The notes: generated by a model not told the origin, from the sequence alone. Shown: positions 21,491 through 32,455, numbered from the stretch's first letter. The stretch: DNA of 64,000 nucleotides from Gonatopus flavifemur (GCA_018340375.1 JAFFJZ010000071.1:720611-784610); one strand, 5' to 3'. Program-made: numbers and translations.

Positions 21491-21898
21491 TATACCTCCT
21501 ATTGATTCCTATCTTCAAAAAGTTTATCGTCTTTTTTAAAGAACCTTGTCCTTGAAGAAGAAGAGTTTCACTGCACCCTGATGGAAATCAAGCGTATGAA
21601 GCGAACTGGAAGCGTAATCAAGAAGGCATCTCAGCCCAATTTAGGAGGGAATTGAAACATTTTCACGCCTAATTTGTTCCGATTCCCACTTCTTCGAATT
21701 TTGATTTTCCCCACGGGAATGTTGTAATTTGTGTGATTTGAGATTTTTTGCGTTCTGCATGAATGATCTAAAATCGATTAAATACCTGATGAGACATGAA
21801 TTCTTGTATTTCTTGTATTTCGCTCTTCAAATATTCATTTTATGCTTCAACATCAATAATTATATGAAAAAATAATGATAATATAATTTTTTTTTCAG

Positions 21899-21980
21899 GG
21901 AAAGTCAGGAAAAGGCTGAGCAGAAGGAAACAAAAGATGGAAAGGCGAAGACAAACGGAACAGACAAGGAGCAAGAATAA
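21899..21980 (+). CDS. DUF4806 gene, last coding exon
   Basis: TTTTTTTTCAG precedes the G that completes the phase-2 codon. The exon encodes a charged tail (ESQEKAEQKETKDGKAKTNG) and stops at TAA 21978-21980. Although 3.65 kb of intron, mostly LINE, separates it from exon 6, the phase match supports the link. Confidence 0.7.
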
Positions 21981-22899
21981 TGAAGAATTTAAAAGTATCT
22001 ATGATCTCTGATGTGCATTATAACTGTGAAGATGGAATTCATTAGGTTTGAATGATATAATTTTATCCATGTTTTGCCCGGTTTTTTTTTATCAAAGTGG
22101 ATAATTTTTTTATCAAAGTGCATAATTCATATAATTAATCATTTAAACACTGCTTACTGATGAAACATAATATTTATTTGAATTTCTTTTAGTTTTTTCG
22201 TAAGTTGGATACTTTTTCGTGCAATACGCAATATTACGTATATTTGGGCGTATAGAGTCTATATAAATTACATCAAGCTGTTTTTGTTTTCATACGGTTT
22301 TTTATAGGCACTAAGCCATGATATTATATTATTGATAGTGAAGATGAATCTCTGCTCATGTGAATATTGAAGTATCTCTGGTAAAAAGAAACAATAAAAA
22401 TTGATTAACACTATCAGAAATTACCTGCAAAGTCTATTTATATCTATTTCTATTAGTTTCTGATCTTTTTAATCGACTTTTATCGTTTTCTCTTACTGAG
22501 GATTGGCACTCATTATGTGATAAACAAGTTTGATATTTCAATTACGATAACTAGTTTCATAATAAAATGCACAGAAGTTCCTATCTTGAAAATTGTTGGA
22601 ATAATTTTTCTTTCTCAATTTTTAAACCATTCTCTCCATCCATTTCCATAATAATTCTTCACTGATGAACATGAATTAATCCTGCTATTTGAGACAATAA
22701 TAAAATACGTGATGAACGGCTGTTTCCAATTCACCTTCAATACAGATGAAAAAAAAGTGGGAAATTTTTCGTATGTCCTCGTAGCTCACAAAGATTCAAA
22801 ATATCTTATAAATTTTCATTGAATGTATTCGGATATTTATATATTCTATGCATTTTCATAAAGCCTTCAAATGTTGATTGAGAAGGCCTGGATGAGATA
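21981..22899. other. 3' flank of the DUF4806 gene
   Basis: No further gene is seen. AATAAA-type hexamers occur near 22391 and 22698 and may mark the end of the transcript. Confidence 0.45.
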
Positions 22900-22925
22900 T
22901 ACCCAAGTAGCACCCGAGCGTTATA

Positions 22926-23492
22926 CAGGGTGTCCCAGATCAAATCATCCGCATTTCGGTGGCATATTCTGCGACCAAAATGCAATAATTTCCCGTATAT
23001 AAAAACTTTTTTCAAGGCTTGGTTCTCGAGATATGAGCATTTTTAAATTTTTTTTCAAACCTAAATCATTCAAAGACATTGTGTGCTACATACTAGAGCT
23101 TTGCACCATTCGCTGTCAGAAAACGGCGGATCTCTGAAAAAAAATCAAACTATTTTATCATGGATAGATCCAGAGCTATAGCGATTTGAAATTTTTCGGC
23201 TTCCAGTCAATCACAATTCAGCAACTTCAAATCGCTATAGCTCCGAAACTATCAATAATAAAATAGTTTGATTTTCTCCCAGAGATCCGCCGTTTTCTAA
23301 TTTAGCGAATGGTACAAAGCTCCAGTATGTAGCACACAATACCTTTGAATGATTTAGGTTTGAAAAAAAATCTGAAAATGCTCATATCTCGAGAACCAAG
23401 CCTCGGAAAAAGTTTTTATATACGGGAAATTATTGCATTTTGGTCGCAGAATATGCCACCAAAATGCGGATGATTTGATCTGGGACACTCTG
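22926..23492. mobile_element. Mariner-type MITE, 567-bp palindrome with TA duplication
   Basis: CAGGGTGTCCCAGATC at the left is matched by GATCTGGGACACTCTG at the right, with TA outside both ends. The arms of about 265 bases are near-perfect complements around a loop of about 25 bases at 23195-23220. It is inserted into a CCCAAGTAGCACC-type element whose left end is at 22900. Confidence 0.9.
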
Positions 23493-23621
23493 TATATATT
23501 TACTGCTATGAACATACATAGCACATATATCACATTCTTCAATAAAATGTATTTTTGAAAACTTACGTCAATTAGCTGCTAGTTTTGGGTTCCTAATTCC
23601 AGCTTTATTCAAAATGACCCT

Positions 23622-23940
23622 GCTTTAGGATCGGATTCAAACCTTTAAACTCGTCAATTAGTTTGAATCAGATTTTTGTCCGGAAATTTTTCTATTGGAT
23701 CTCATTTAGATCTGATCAATTTAAATAGGACCAAAACGGAAATTTCTCCTAAATCGAATATAATCAGAAAATTGCAATGTACACGATCCGAATTCTCTGA
23801 TTATATCTTATTTAGTAAAAATTTTCATTTTGGTTCTGTTCAAACTGATTAGATTTTAATAAAATTAAATAGATATTCCCGAACGAAAATCTGATTCCAA
23901 TTAATTGACGAGTTGATAAGTTAGAATCGGATTCTTAAAG
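23622..23940. mobile_element. Imperfect foldback MITE
   Basis: AACTCGTCAATTAGTTTGAA in the left arm pairs with CCAATTAATTGACGAGTT in the right arm, with further matches such as AAATAGGACCAAAACGGAAA. The arms are diverged. Confidence 0.6.
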
Positions 23941-24269
23941 TAGAGTATGCTGTGACAAGGTACAATTTGTTATATTTCAAATATAACAAAAACTGATTTT
24001 TGAAATATTCCAAAAATATTGCATGAAATATTCCTGTAACATTTCATGAAATATTTCAAGAATATTGCATGAAATGTAAGATTAGCGGACATTGCAATGT
24101 TACTGAAAGGACTTTGAAACTTCAATGTGACATGAAGCAATGTTGTAGAAATATTTCAATATTTCAGATGTCATATTTCTGCAATCTTTATGAAATCTTC
24201 GGTGCTGTATGGGATTGTAATTGAATTTTGTAATATCACTGTTGTAATTCTCATGACAGGTATTTTGAA

Positions 24270-24402
24270 GGTGTACACTGATGCAAAGCTAAACGACCTT
24301 TAGCTTTGAGCGTCAAACATTGGGAGAAAAGAGAGTGATTGTGTGAGCTCTCTTTTCTTCCAATGTTGACGCTCGACGCTGAAGCTTGTATGAAATTACA
24401 CC
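24270..24402. repeat. Long hairpin, AAGCGTCAACAT family, copy 2
   Basis: The left arm contains TTTGAGCGTCAAACATTGG and the right arm CCAATGTTGACGCTCGA, with a loop of AGAGAGTG...CTCTCTTTTC. The outer part is more diverged than in copies 1 and 3. Confidence 0.7.
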
Positions 24403-24721
24403 TTGAAGTTCGCATCAATATCGCTGCAATATTGATGCAAGGTTCTAACAGAAATGCTCAGTGGGGTCTTTGTTCCAGGAAATCCGGTCAAAAACTGACG
24501 AAATTTCTACCTAGTTTGGTCTGGAATCACCAAATTGGAATATCCTGTCACAAACTGACAGAAATTTTGTGCGACGGTTCTGTTTGGAATTCACAGACTG
24601 TGATATATCCAGTTCAAAATTGACGAAAACTTCTTTACCGGGTTTTGACAGGATGTTACAATTTGGTGGTGGAAAAAACCAGGTAGAAATTTTGTCAGTT
24701 TTTGACTGGGTTTCCTAAGAC

Positions 24722-24873
24722 GGTAAGGTAGCGAGTGCCCGAAAGGCCATCTACCCGAAAGCAATCAACACTGCGGCTATTTGAGGAGAGCTAGGAACTT
24801 CTGGTAATTTTCCTCAGATTCACAAATCATTGTCTTTCGGGTAAATGCAATTTCGGGCACTTGCTACCTTACC
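24722..24873. mobile_element. Nested CCCGAA foldback
   Basis: GGTAAGGTAGCGAGTGCCCGA at the left and the near-complement ending GCTACCTTACC at the right form arms of about 45 bases, with a second CCCGAAAG/CTTTCGGG pair inside. It splits the surrounding repeat. Confidence 0.75.
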
Positions 24874-24944
24874 TCTCAGACAAAAACCGATCAAACCCTG
24901 ACAATTATTTTCCTTCCGGATCTGCCTGGCATTTTCAGCTGGGC

Positions 24945-25055
24945 TTGGACCATGGGCAGTGAAACGTTTCCTCTATCTTTGTCTTCGTCTATTGACCTGC
25001 ATGTATGAATGGACGAAGAGAAAGACAGAGAAAAACGTTTCGCCGCCCGTGCTTG
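24945..25055. repeat. Hairpin with GAAACGTTTC core
   Basis: GGGCAGTGAAACGTTTCC...GTCTTCGTC is followed by GACGAAGAG...AAACGTTTCGCCGCCC, giving arms of about 36 bases. Confidence 0.6.
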
Positions 25056-25154
25056 GGACGAAAACCGTTCAAAGCCTAACAACTATTTTTTGTTCGGATC
25101 TGCCTGGCATCTTCAGCAGCGATATATTCCGAAATTTTATATTCTTGGTATGTG

Positions 25155-25285
25155 GGTGGTAATAAAAAGTTTTGGGACATAAAACTTCGGGATATAAACT
25201 TTCAAAATATAAAATTTCGCGATATTGAATTTTGGAGCAAAGTCACTTTGAGATATTGAACTTCGGGACATTGAGATGCTATCGA
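25155..25285. repeat. Degenerate TTCGGGA-punctuated stretch
   Basis: GGGACATAAAACTTCGGGATA and related phrases (CGCGATATTGAA, TTCGGGACATTGAG) follow one another about every 18-25 bases, without clear arms. Confidence 0.45.
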
Positions 25286-26030
25286 AATTTCTGAGCGGAA
25301 AACCGTTTGAAACCAGACATCAATTTTGTGTCCGGTTGTGTCTGGCATTTCGAACGTGATATTACACCCCGACCGACATTCCAAGTAGAGGGTGCTCTAA
25401 CCGATACTCTCATGAACGCAACTCTTTATCCAATACCCCACTATTCTGGTTTCACGTGATACGAAGTTCCTTTCCGCTTCTTCTCTTACGACGCCGACTA
25501 TCACAAGACATAGAAAATTTTGCAATTCTCGTTCAAACGAGATAAGTGTTGTGTATGATCCATCAGTTATATAATAATTAGATAGATTAATTTCTGATGA
25601 TATATTATAGTTTTATTTTGATTGGAATCATGATTGATTTAGTATTTTTCGAACGATATTGTCAGTCCTTTTGCAGGCAAAATTTTCAGGTTAATTCTTG
25701 AAAATTTTTATGGAACATTGAAGTAACTTTTTCCCTTGATACGAGCGGTTGCACCTGAGCTGAATTTTTCGGAACAAACTACGTAAAAGCGCATGCATTG
25801 ATTGAAAGTATCTTCCTATGCAGCATTTCCTCAGCTTCTCGGAGAATTTCTATTACCGTAAGTACCACGCTGCTCTTATACCTTTTCAGAAAACAAAAAT
25901 GAAATACTTATACATCATGAAATTCTCACACCATTCCAATCAGTTATATTGGCACGTATGAATTTCCAGGGAACAACTTAATAAGATACAATTCATTTTT
26001 GATTGTAGATGTTTGCGTATGTCAGGTCCC
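25286..26030. other. Gene-free stretch
   Basis: No gene or repeat that I can support. Confidence 0.5.
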
Positions 26031-29000
26031 CCCTGGTGGAACTGAACGACCACGGAACGACCATAGGGCGACTTTGAGAAAAATTCGTGTTTTTTAAGAA
26101 TAATTGAGCGTAGGGAAAGAATCAAAGAAGCATCATTGAGTGGAGGCTTTGATCTATCAATTGACATAAACATCATGCTGAAAATCGATGATTGAGGTAC
26201 TGTTTGGATCGTTTGAAAAAGAGGAATTTTTGGAAGGAAATCGGCTCGGTACAACGGAACACGTTGAGCGTGAGGGGCGGAGCTTGAGTGAAGGATACGT
26301 GGCGAAGAGGGGAGCGAGGGAGCAACCAATCACGCCTACCGAAGCAGTAACAAGAACGACGGAACGACCCTGGAACGACTAACAAACGACTTTCACGTAA
26401 TGTTCAGGTTGAATAAATTTGTCTTTCATATGATTGGTATTTCGGAATGCATGAGTATGTGTTCACTGAAGGGGCTATTGATAGGTGAATTGAACGGATG
26501 GATACTAATTACGGGAAAAACTCAGGAAGAGTTCATTTTGAATTGAACGAGAAAACGACCGTAAAGCGACCTTAAAACGACCAAAAGGTGACTTTTTCGG
26601 AGATTCACTGATACTTTCGTTTTTTGATTTGATCGCGATCTCGTTGACAACTTGTGGTTTATATCTTACTTCAGGAAGGCTGTAACCGCATCATGATCCT
26701 ATTGAAAGATTCACCTCAAGGTTAATTGTTCGCATATCGAGTGCGAACACACAAAGCGACTACGGAACGACCAACCGACGACTTTCGTATAAGTTTCAGG
26801 TTTCCCATTGTTTTTCATAATGTTACAATTTCAAATTGAATCAGCTGCTCACTGAGTGTCCTATGGATATGTAAATCACGCGCATGGATAACAATCACGG
26901 GAAGTAATCGGAAAGCATTGATTTCGTTTCGGAACCAGAAACCGACCATGGAGCGACCTCAAAACGACCAAACGGTGACTTTTTTCATGAATTCACTGAT
27001 ATTGTCATCTTCTAAATTGGTCGCGAGTTCGTTTACAAATGGTGAACGATTTCCGATTATTTTAACTCCAGATCGATCTTTTCAATATGGATTTCAAGTT
27101 GTTACACCCTTCCTCAATTAGGATTCAAATCACACATTACCAATGAACTCGCGAGCAATCGAGAGAACGGAAATATCAGGGAATTTATGGAAAAAGTCAC
27201 TTTCTGGTGGTTTTGCGATCCCCAATCAAAAGTGAACTCCTTCCTATTTCTTCCCGTAATTGTTGTTCATGCGCGTGTTTCACATATCAATAAACCTTCC
27301 AGTGAAAACCAGATCCAATTCGGAAGGATAGTCATATGAAAAACAATGGGAGGCTCACTGAATGTCCTATGGATATGTGGATCACGCGCATGGATAACAA
27401 TCACGGGAAGTAATCGGAAAGAGTTCATTTTGGATTGGAAACGAGAAAACGACCGTAAAGCGACCAAAAGGTGACTTTTTCGGAAATTCACTGATACTTT
27501 CGTTTTTTGATTTGATCGCGATCTCGTTGACAATTTGTGGTTTATATCTTACTTGAGGAAGGCTGTAACCGCATCATGATCCTATTGGAAGATTCACCTC
27601 AGGGTTAATTATTCGCAAATCAAGTGCGGACATATAAAGTGACTATGAAACGACCAACCGACGACTTTCGTATAAGTTTTGGGTTCCCCATTGTTTTTCA
27701 TATTGTTACAATTTCAAAGTGAATCAGCTGCTTACTGAATGTCCTATGAATATGTGAATCACGCGCATGGATAACAATCACGGGAAGTAATCGGAAAGAG
27801 TTCACGTTGGATTGGAAACGAGAAAACGACCGTAAAGCGACCAAAAGGTGACTTTTTCGGAAATTCATTGATACTTTCGTTTTTTGATTTGATCGCGATC
27901 TCGTTGACAATTTGTGGGTTATATCTTACTTCAGGAAGGCTGTAACCGCATCATAATCCTATTGAAAGATTCACCCCAAGGTTAATTGTTCGCAAATCGA
28001 GTGCGAACATACAAAGCGACTATGAAACGACCAACCGACGACTTTCGTATAAGTTTTAGGTTTCCCATTGTTTGTCATATTGTTACGAATTCAAATCCAA
28101 TCAGCTGCTCACTGAATGTCCTATGGATATGTGAATCACGCGCATGGATAACAATCACGGGAAGTAACCGGAAAGAGTTCATTTTGGATTGGAAACGAGA
28201 AAACGACCGTAACCTGGTGAAAATAAAGTGTTACACTGTAGTTACAGTGCAATGCGAGGTTCATCCGAATGTACCCGGAGTGTTGTTTCGCGCCGTGGAA
28301 TGCATCGCAAATGTATTTTGTTACACTTCGTTTTTCCCAGGGTAAGGCGACCTTGAAACGACCAAAGGGTGACTTTTACGGAAATTCACTGATACTGTCG
28401 TTTTTTTATTCGATCGCGATCTCGTTGACAATTTGTGGTTTATATCTTACTTGAGGAAGGCTGTAACCGCATCATAATCCTATTGAAAGATTCATCGCAA
28501 GGTTAATTGTTCACAAATCGAGTGCGAACATACAAAGCGACTATGAAACGACCAACCGACGACTTTCGTATAAGTTTTGGGTTCCCCATTGTTTGTCATA
28601 TTGTTACAAATTCAAATTGAATCAGCTGCTCACTGAATGTCCTATGGATATGTGAATCACGCGCATGGATAACAATCACGGGAAATGACCGGAAAGAGTT
28701 CATTTTGGATTGGAAACGAGAAAACGACCGTAAAGCGACCAAAAGGTGACTTTTTCGGAAATTCACTGACACTTTCATTTTTTGATTCGATCGCGATCTC
28801 GTTGCCAATTTGTGGTTCATATCTTACTTCAGAAAAGCTTTAACCGCATGATTATCCCATTGGAAGATTCACCTCAGGGGTTAATTATTCGCAAATCGAG
28901 TGCGGACATATAAAGCGACTATGGAACGATCAACTGCCGACTCTCGAAGAAGTCTGAGGCCTCCCATTGTTCTTCATATGACTATCCTTCCGAATTGGAT

Positions 29001-30218
29001 CAGGTTTTTACTGGAAGGTTTATTGATATGTGAAACACGCGCATAAACAACAATTATGGGAAGATATAGGAAAGAGTTCACTTTTGATTGGGGACCGCAA
29101 AACCACCAGAAAGTGACTTTTTCCATAAATTCCCTGATATTTCCGTTCTCTCGATTGCTCGCGAGTTTATTGGTAATGTGTGATTTGAATCCTAATTGAG
29201 GAAGGGTGTGACAACTTGAAATCCATATTGAAAAGATCGATCTTGAGTTAAAATAATCGGAAATCGTTCACCATTTGTAAACGAACTCGCGACCAATTTA
29301 GAAGATGACAATATCAGTGAATTCATGAAGAAAGTCACTGTTTGGTCGTTTTGAGGTCGCTCTATAGTCGGTTTCTGGTTCCGAAACGAAATCAATGCTT
29401 TCCGATTACTTCCCGTGATTGTTATCCATGCGCGTGATTTACATATCCATAGGACACTCAGTGAGCAGTTGATTCAATTTGAAATTGTAACAATATGAAA
29501 AACAATGGGAAACCCATAACTTATACAAAAGTCGTCGGTTGGTCGTTTCATAGTCGCTTTGTATGTTCGCACTCGATTTGCGAAGAATTAACCTTGAGGT
29601 GAATCTTTCAATAGGATTATCATGCGGTTACAGCCTTCCTCAAGTAAGATATAAACCACAAATCGCAACGAGATCGCGATCAAATCAAAAAACGAAAGTA
29701 TCAGTGAATTTCCGAAAAAAACACCCTTTGGTCGTTTCAAGGTCGCCTTACGGTCGTTTCCTCGTTTCCAATTCAAAATGCACTCTTTCCGGTCATTTCC
29801 GGTGATTGTTATCCATGCGCGTGATTCACATATCCATAGGACATTCAGTGAGCAGCTGATTCGGTAGGCGTGATTAGTTGCTCCCTCGCTCCCCTCTTCG
29901 CCACGTGTCCTTTACTCAAGCTCCGCCCCTCACGCACAACGCGTCCCGTTGTACCGAGCTGATCTCCTTCCAAAAATTCTTCTTCTTCAAAGGATCCAAA
30001 CAGTACCTCAATCATCGAATTTCAGCATGATGTTTATGTCAATTGATAGATCAAAGCCACTAATTAATGATGCTTTTTTGATTTTTTCCCTACGCTGAAT
30101 TATTCTTAAAAAACACGAATTTTTCTCGAAGTCGCTTTTTGGTCGTTCCTAGGTCGCTTTATTGAACAAAACGACGGTCGTTCCATGGTCGTTTCGTGGT
30201 CGTTCAGTTCCACCAGGG
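26031..30218. mobile_element. 4.2-kb foldback element made of CGACC-rich repeat units
   Basis: The ends are CCCTGGTGGAACTGAACGAC and its complement GTCGTTCAGTTCCACCAGGG. The outer ~330 bases and the segments 26918-27121 and 29192-29395 are mirrored about a centre near 28130. Between them lie units of about 380-390 bases, recognised by CGCGCATGGATAACAATCAC: five forward (near 26880, 27385, 27765, 28140, 28660) and two inverted (near 29430, 29810). ACGACC/GGTCGT recurs dozens of times at irregular spacing. Short frames in it follow the repeats and do not look like genes. The architecture resembles Drosophila foldback (FB) elements, but I cannot assign a superfamily and find no transposase. Confidence 0.85.
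28213..28342. mobile_element. CCTGGTGAAAAT MITE nested in the foldback
   Basis: CCTGGTGAAAATAAAGTGTTA at the left and TTTTTCCCAGGG at the right bound 130 bases. Neighbouring units show the empty site, and TAA flanks both ends (28210-28212 and 28343-28345). The same element in reverse orientation is at 33879-34009. Confidence 0.88.
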
Positions 30219-30594
30219 CTTATTCTACTTGGGATGTAATCTCATGTGAGGAAAAGACAAAGATGATGCCTAAATCGAGTCTACTGTATATCTAAATCAA
30301 TCAAGTGTTTCTTCGCGATAATTCAATCAAATATTTTATTGTTCTTGGAAATTGCTCCCCATTGTTGGGATTTAGATATCACTCAACCCGCGATTTAATC
30401 AGAACTCTTTGGGCTTTGAGCACCTAATTATTTGGAATTCATTCCATTCATATTGAATTCTTTCTGGTTGCTTTAACGGATTATTTTCTTGAACATAACG
30501 TATGATTTTTAGTAGCTATAAATAGCCTGTATTTCATTTTTTCCTGTATGAGAATAATTAGATTGTTCTAAATAATTTGAAGTCATTTTGGGAA
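30219..30594. other. Gene-free stretch
   Basis: No gene or structured repeat recognised. Confidence 0.5.
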
Positions 30595-30753
30595 GGTCGG
30601 TGAACACCCGTTGGCTCGAAGCACCGTTGACCCGAATTCTCATATCCCGAAATATAACTAGATATTACTAGCGAATAAGATGGGATGTTATCAAAACTTT
30701 TGCGGCGAGTTATCTATTCGGAATATTAGAATTCGGGCCAACGGGTGTTGACC
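30595..30753. mobile_element. CCCGAA foldback, relative of 11898-12124
   Basis: GAACACCCGTTGGCTCGAAG at the left and GGGCCAACGGGTGTTGACC at the right pair, with CCCGAA/TTCGGG four times inside. Confidence 0.75.
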
Positions 30754-31448
30754 ATTTCAATTCTAAATCATGTATAATGCCATACAAAAGTAATCTGACA
30801 AAAACTGCCGAAACCTCTCGTTATCTCCAATGAATTTTCCAATGCATAGATGAGATGAGATTTTGATTAATTTCTCACTTGAGTGGATCGCGTAAATACA
30901 TTATTTTTGCCCACACCTGCACGGAAAGTTGATGTTTTCTGACCTATCTTTAGGGAGAAAGTGCTGAATTCCAAGCGAATGTGTCACAGCAGGAGGGAAA
31001 TATTTTCCGCCCGCTCGCAGCGAGAGGAAAATACAAACTATCTTTTCGTTCTGAAATATGCATATGAATATTTTATATGCAATTAAACAGATGATTTTCA
31101 CTTTCCTTGCAGTTGTGGGGAAAAATAGTATGTTCACCTCGGGGAGAAATGGGAAATTTCCACTTTCCCCCCTTGATGAACAATATACTATTTCAAATAA
31201 AATGGATTGTTCATGCGAACATCGTTATTTACTGGAAATAATTGGAGAATGAGTGTTAAGTTTTGCTCATTCCAACGCAGAATTGCTGTACTGGTTGAAA
31301 TAAGACATATATGGGTTTCGAATGAAATCCTGACTATTCTATCATGAGATAGGGGAAAAATGACCAAATCGCTTGGGAAACTGGGGAAAGTCCGAGGATT
31401 TTGAAGAAAAACTAGTGGTCATCCTTCTTACATTGAAATCTGCGCGAC
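30754..31448. other. Gene-free stretch
   Basis: No gene supported. A short self-complementary region (TTCCGCCCGCTCGCAGCGAG near 31005) is the only feature seen. Confidence 0.45.
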
Positions 31449-31574
31449 GGGTGTATGTCAAAGATTCGAATTGTAAATGTTCCGAAACCTTAGTTGAAAA
31501 GAATAGCAACATACAACCTCTTCATCCAACCAAGATTTCGGAACATTTATAATTCGAATCTTTGAAATACACCC
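31449..31574. mobile_element. MITE with exact 8-bp target duplication TGCGCGAC
   Basis: The element begins GGGTGTATGTCAAAGATTCG and ends CGAATCTTTGAAATACACCC, near-perfect arms of about 41 bases. TGCGCGAC is present at 31441-31448 and 31575-31582. An 8-bp duplication fits hAT or P-type transposition. Confidence 0.9.
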
Positions 31575-31700
31575 TGCGCGACTATATTGACCTCTAGGAA
31601 ATTCAAAATTGCAACTGTGGTTAGTTTCAGGGAATTCGAGTATTTTTTGCGGATTTCGATTTTCTTTCAATCTACTTTGACCAAATAAAAAGCATAAAGC

Positions 31701-31818
31701 TGTAATTTCATGGGGCGTCGAGCATCAAGCGTCAACATTAGAAAGAAAGAGAGGTCACACAGTTCTTCTCTTTCCGTCTAATGTTGACGCTTGATGCTCG
31801 ACGCCCCATGAAATTACA
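31701..31818. repeat. Long hairpin, AAGCGTCAACAT family, copy 3
   Basis: Near-perfect arms of about 52 bases start TGTAATTTCATGGGGCGTCG and contain GCATCAAGCGTCAACATTA. The loop region again reads AGAAAGAAAGAGAG...CTTCTCTTTC. Confidence 0.85.
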
Positions 31819-32350
31819 TCTTAATGCGTTGCATTATGCACGTTTCATGTTAAGGGTGTCCCTTGGTTGATTTTTTCACTAGGAAACTACTAGATCGTTT
31901 CAACCATTTTACGTCATTAATACTCAATTATTTACATCGATCTTTAGATAAAAAAATTCAGAATAAATCAGAGGAGTCGGCTCTGGTCTCAAGATAATTG
32001 TACATGTGTTATATTTGTTATAATATCAAAAAAACTGAATAGAGGTTTCTTATTGGCTGATAACGAAATTTCGTTCTAATTATTTTCAACGAGTTAATTG
32101 AACAACAAGCAGACCAGACGCGGATTGTTTGATTAATCCTGAATCTTCTGATGCAAAGTTTGATGCAATTGATTGAATATTTTTGACGTCAAATGGTTGA
32201 AATGATCTAGTAGTTTTTTAGTGAGAAAATCGACCTGAGCACTCCCTGAAATTCCTTATTCTCGAATATTGTTGAATTATTTCATTCAGTACTCCGTTTT
32301 TTAGGGCTATTGATTTCTTTTATAAAGAAGAAAACGTAAAAGTGCTTACA

Positions 32351-32455
32351 CCCACATAGCACTGAAAGTTCTCTAAACGTTGTCAAAACTTTTAGAGAAC
32401 TTTAAACGTTTTAGAAACGTTCTCAGAATGTTCTCAAAACTTTCATGCTATGTGC
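32351..32455. mobile_element. MITE with CCCACATAGCA ends and AACGTT motifs
   Basis: CCCACATAGCACTGAAAGTT at the left pairs with AACTTTCATGCTATGTG at the right. GTTCTC/GAGAAC and AAACGTT recur inside. Confidence 0.7.

Larger units (their letters stand above)
18361..21500 (-). mobile_element. Non-LTR retrotransposon (RTE-like LINE) with inverted 5' half and 12-bp target duplication
   Basis: AATATACCTCCT stands at 18361-18372 and 21489-21500, bracketing the insertion. On the minus strand the 3' half (reverse transcriptase, 20525 down to 18373) is in sense orientation and ends in an ATGATGATG tail at the left duplication. The 5' half (endonuclease, 20526-21490) is inverted. The 15-mer GAAATGTTCTCTGAA is shared by both halves (21476-21490 on plus, 20511-20525 on minus) in the same reading frame, so the halves were one continuous gene of about 994 codons. 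This is the signature of twin-primed reverse transcription. Both halves are open, so the insertion is recent. It sits in the last DUF4806 intron. Confidence 0.92.
14422..21980 (+). pseudogene. DUF4806-domain protein gene, seven exons, probably inactivated
   Basis: The exons are 14422-14626, 15008-15311, 15458-15596, 16490-16698, 17653-17741 plus 18006-18052 (split by a MITE), 18148-18247 and 21899-21980. All except the split exon's donor have good GT/AG sites, and phases agree throughout with one exception: exon 2 is one base short. Adding that base and removing 17742-18005 gives 1176 coding bases, or 391 residues, ending in TAA. The N-terminus (FIVEFEDRVALIPDGWV, YWPNN) and C-terminal region (GGKNVHDLTSGIMKHL, AVRSVYP-like IRSVYPDTTE) match DUF4806 proteins of insects. 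Their role is not established; some carry N-terminal modules linked to mobile DNA. A LINE occupies the last intron. Because of the frameshift and the split exon I call it a pseudogene, with a sequencing error possible for the single base. Confidence 0.8.
24470..25100. repeat. AAACTGACAGAAATT-punctuated foldback, with nested elements
   Basis: Variants of TCAAAAACTGACGAAATTT and complements such as AAATTTTGTCAGTTTTTGAC recur in 24470-24720 and resume after 24874 as AAAACCGATCAAACCCTGACA. GGATCTGCCTGGCATYTTCAG occurs at 24917 and 25097, with a diverged form near 8640. A CCCGAA element (24722-24873) and a hairpin (24945-25055) interrupt it. Confidence 0.55.

Noticed and set aside
18395..21539. 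Endonuclease (plus) and reverse transcriptase (minus) read as two divergent genes with a shared promoter
   Set aside because: The 12-bp flanking duplication, the shared 15-mer in one codon frame and the ATG-rich tail show a single inverted LINE. There is no promoter evidence in the 140 bases between them.
26918..29805. Repeated frames in the 4.2-kb foldback, including SRSNQKTKVSVNFRKSHLL
   Set aside because: They recur because the DNA units recur, differ in length and start, and show no domain.
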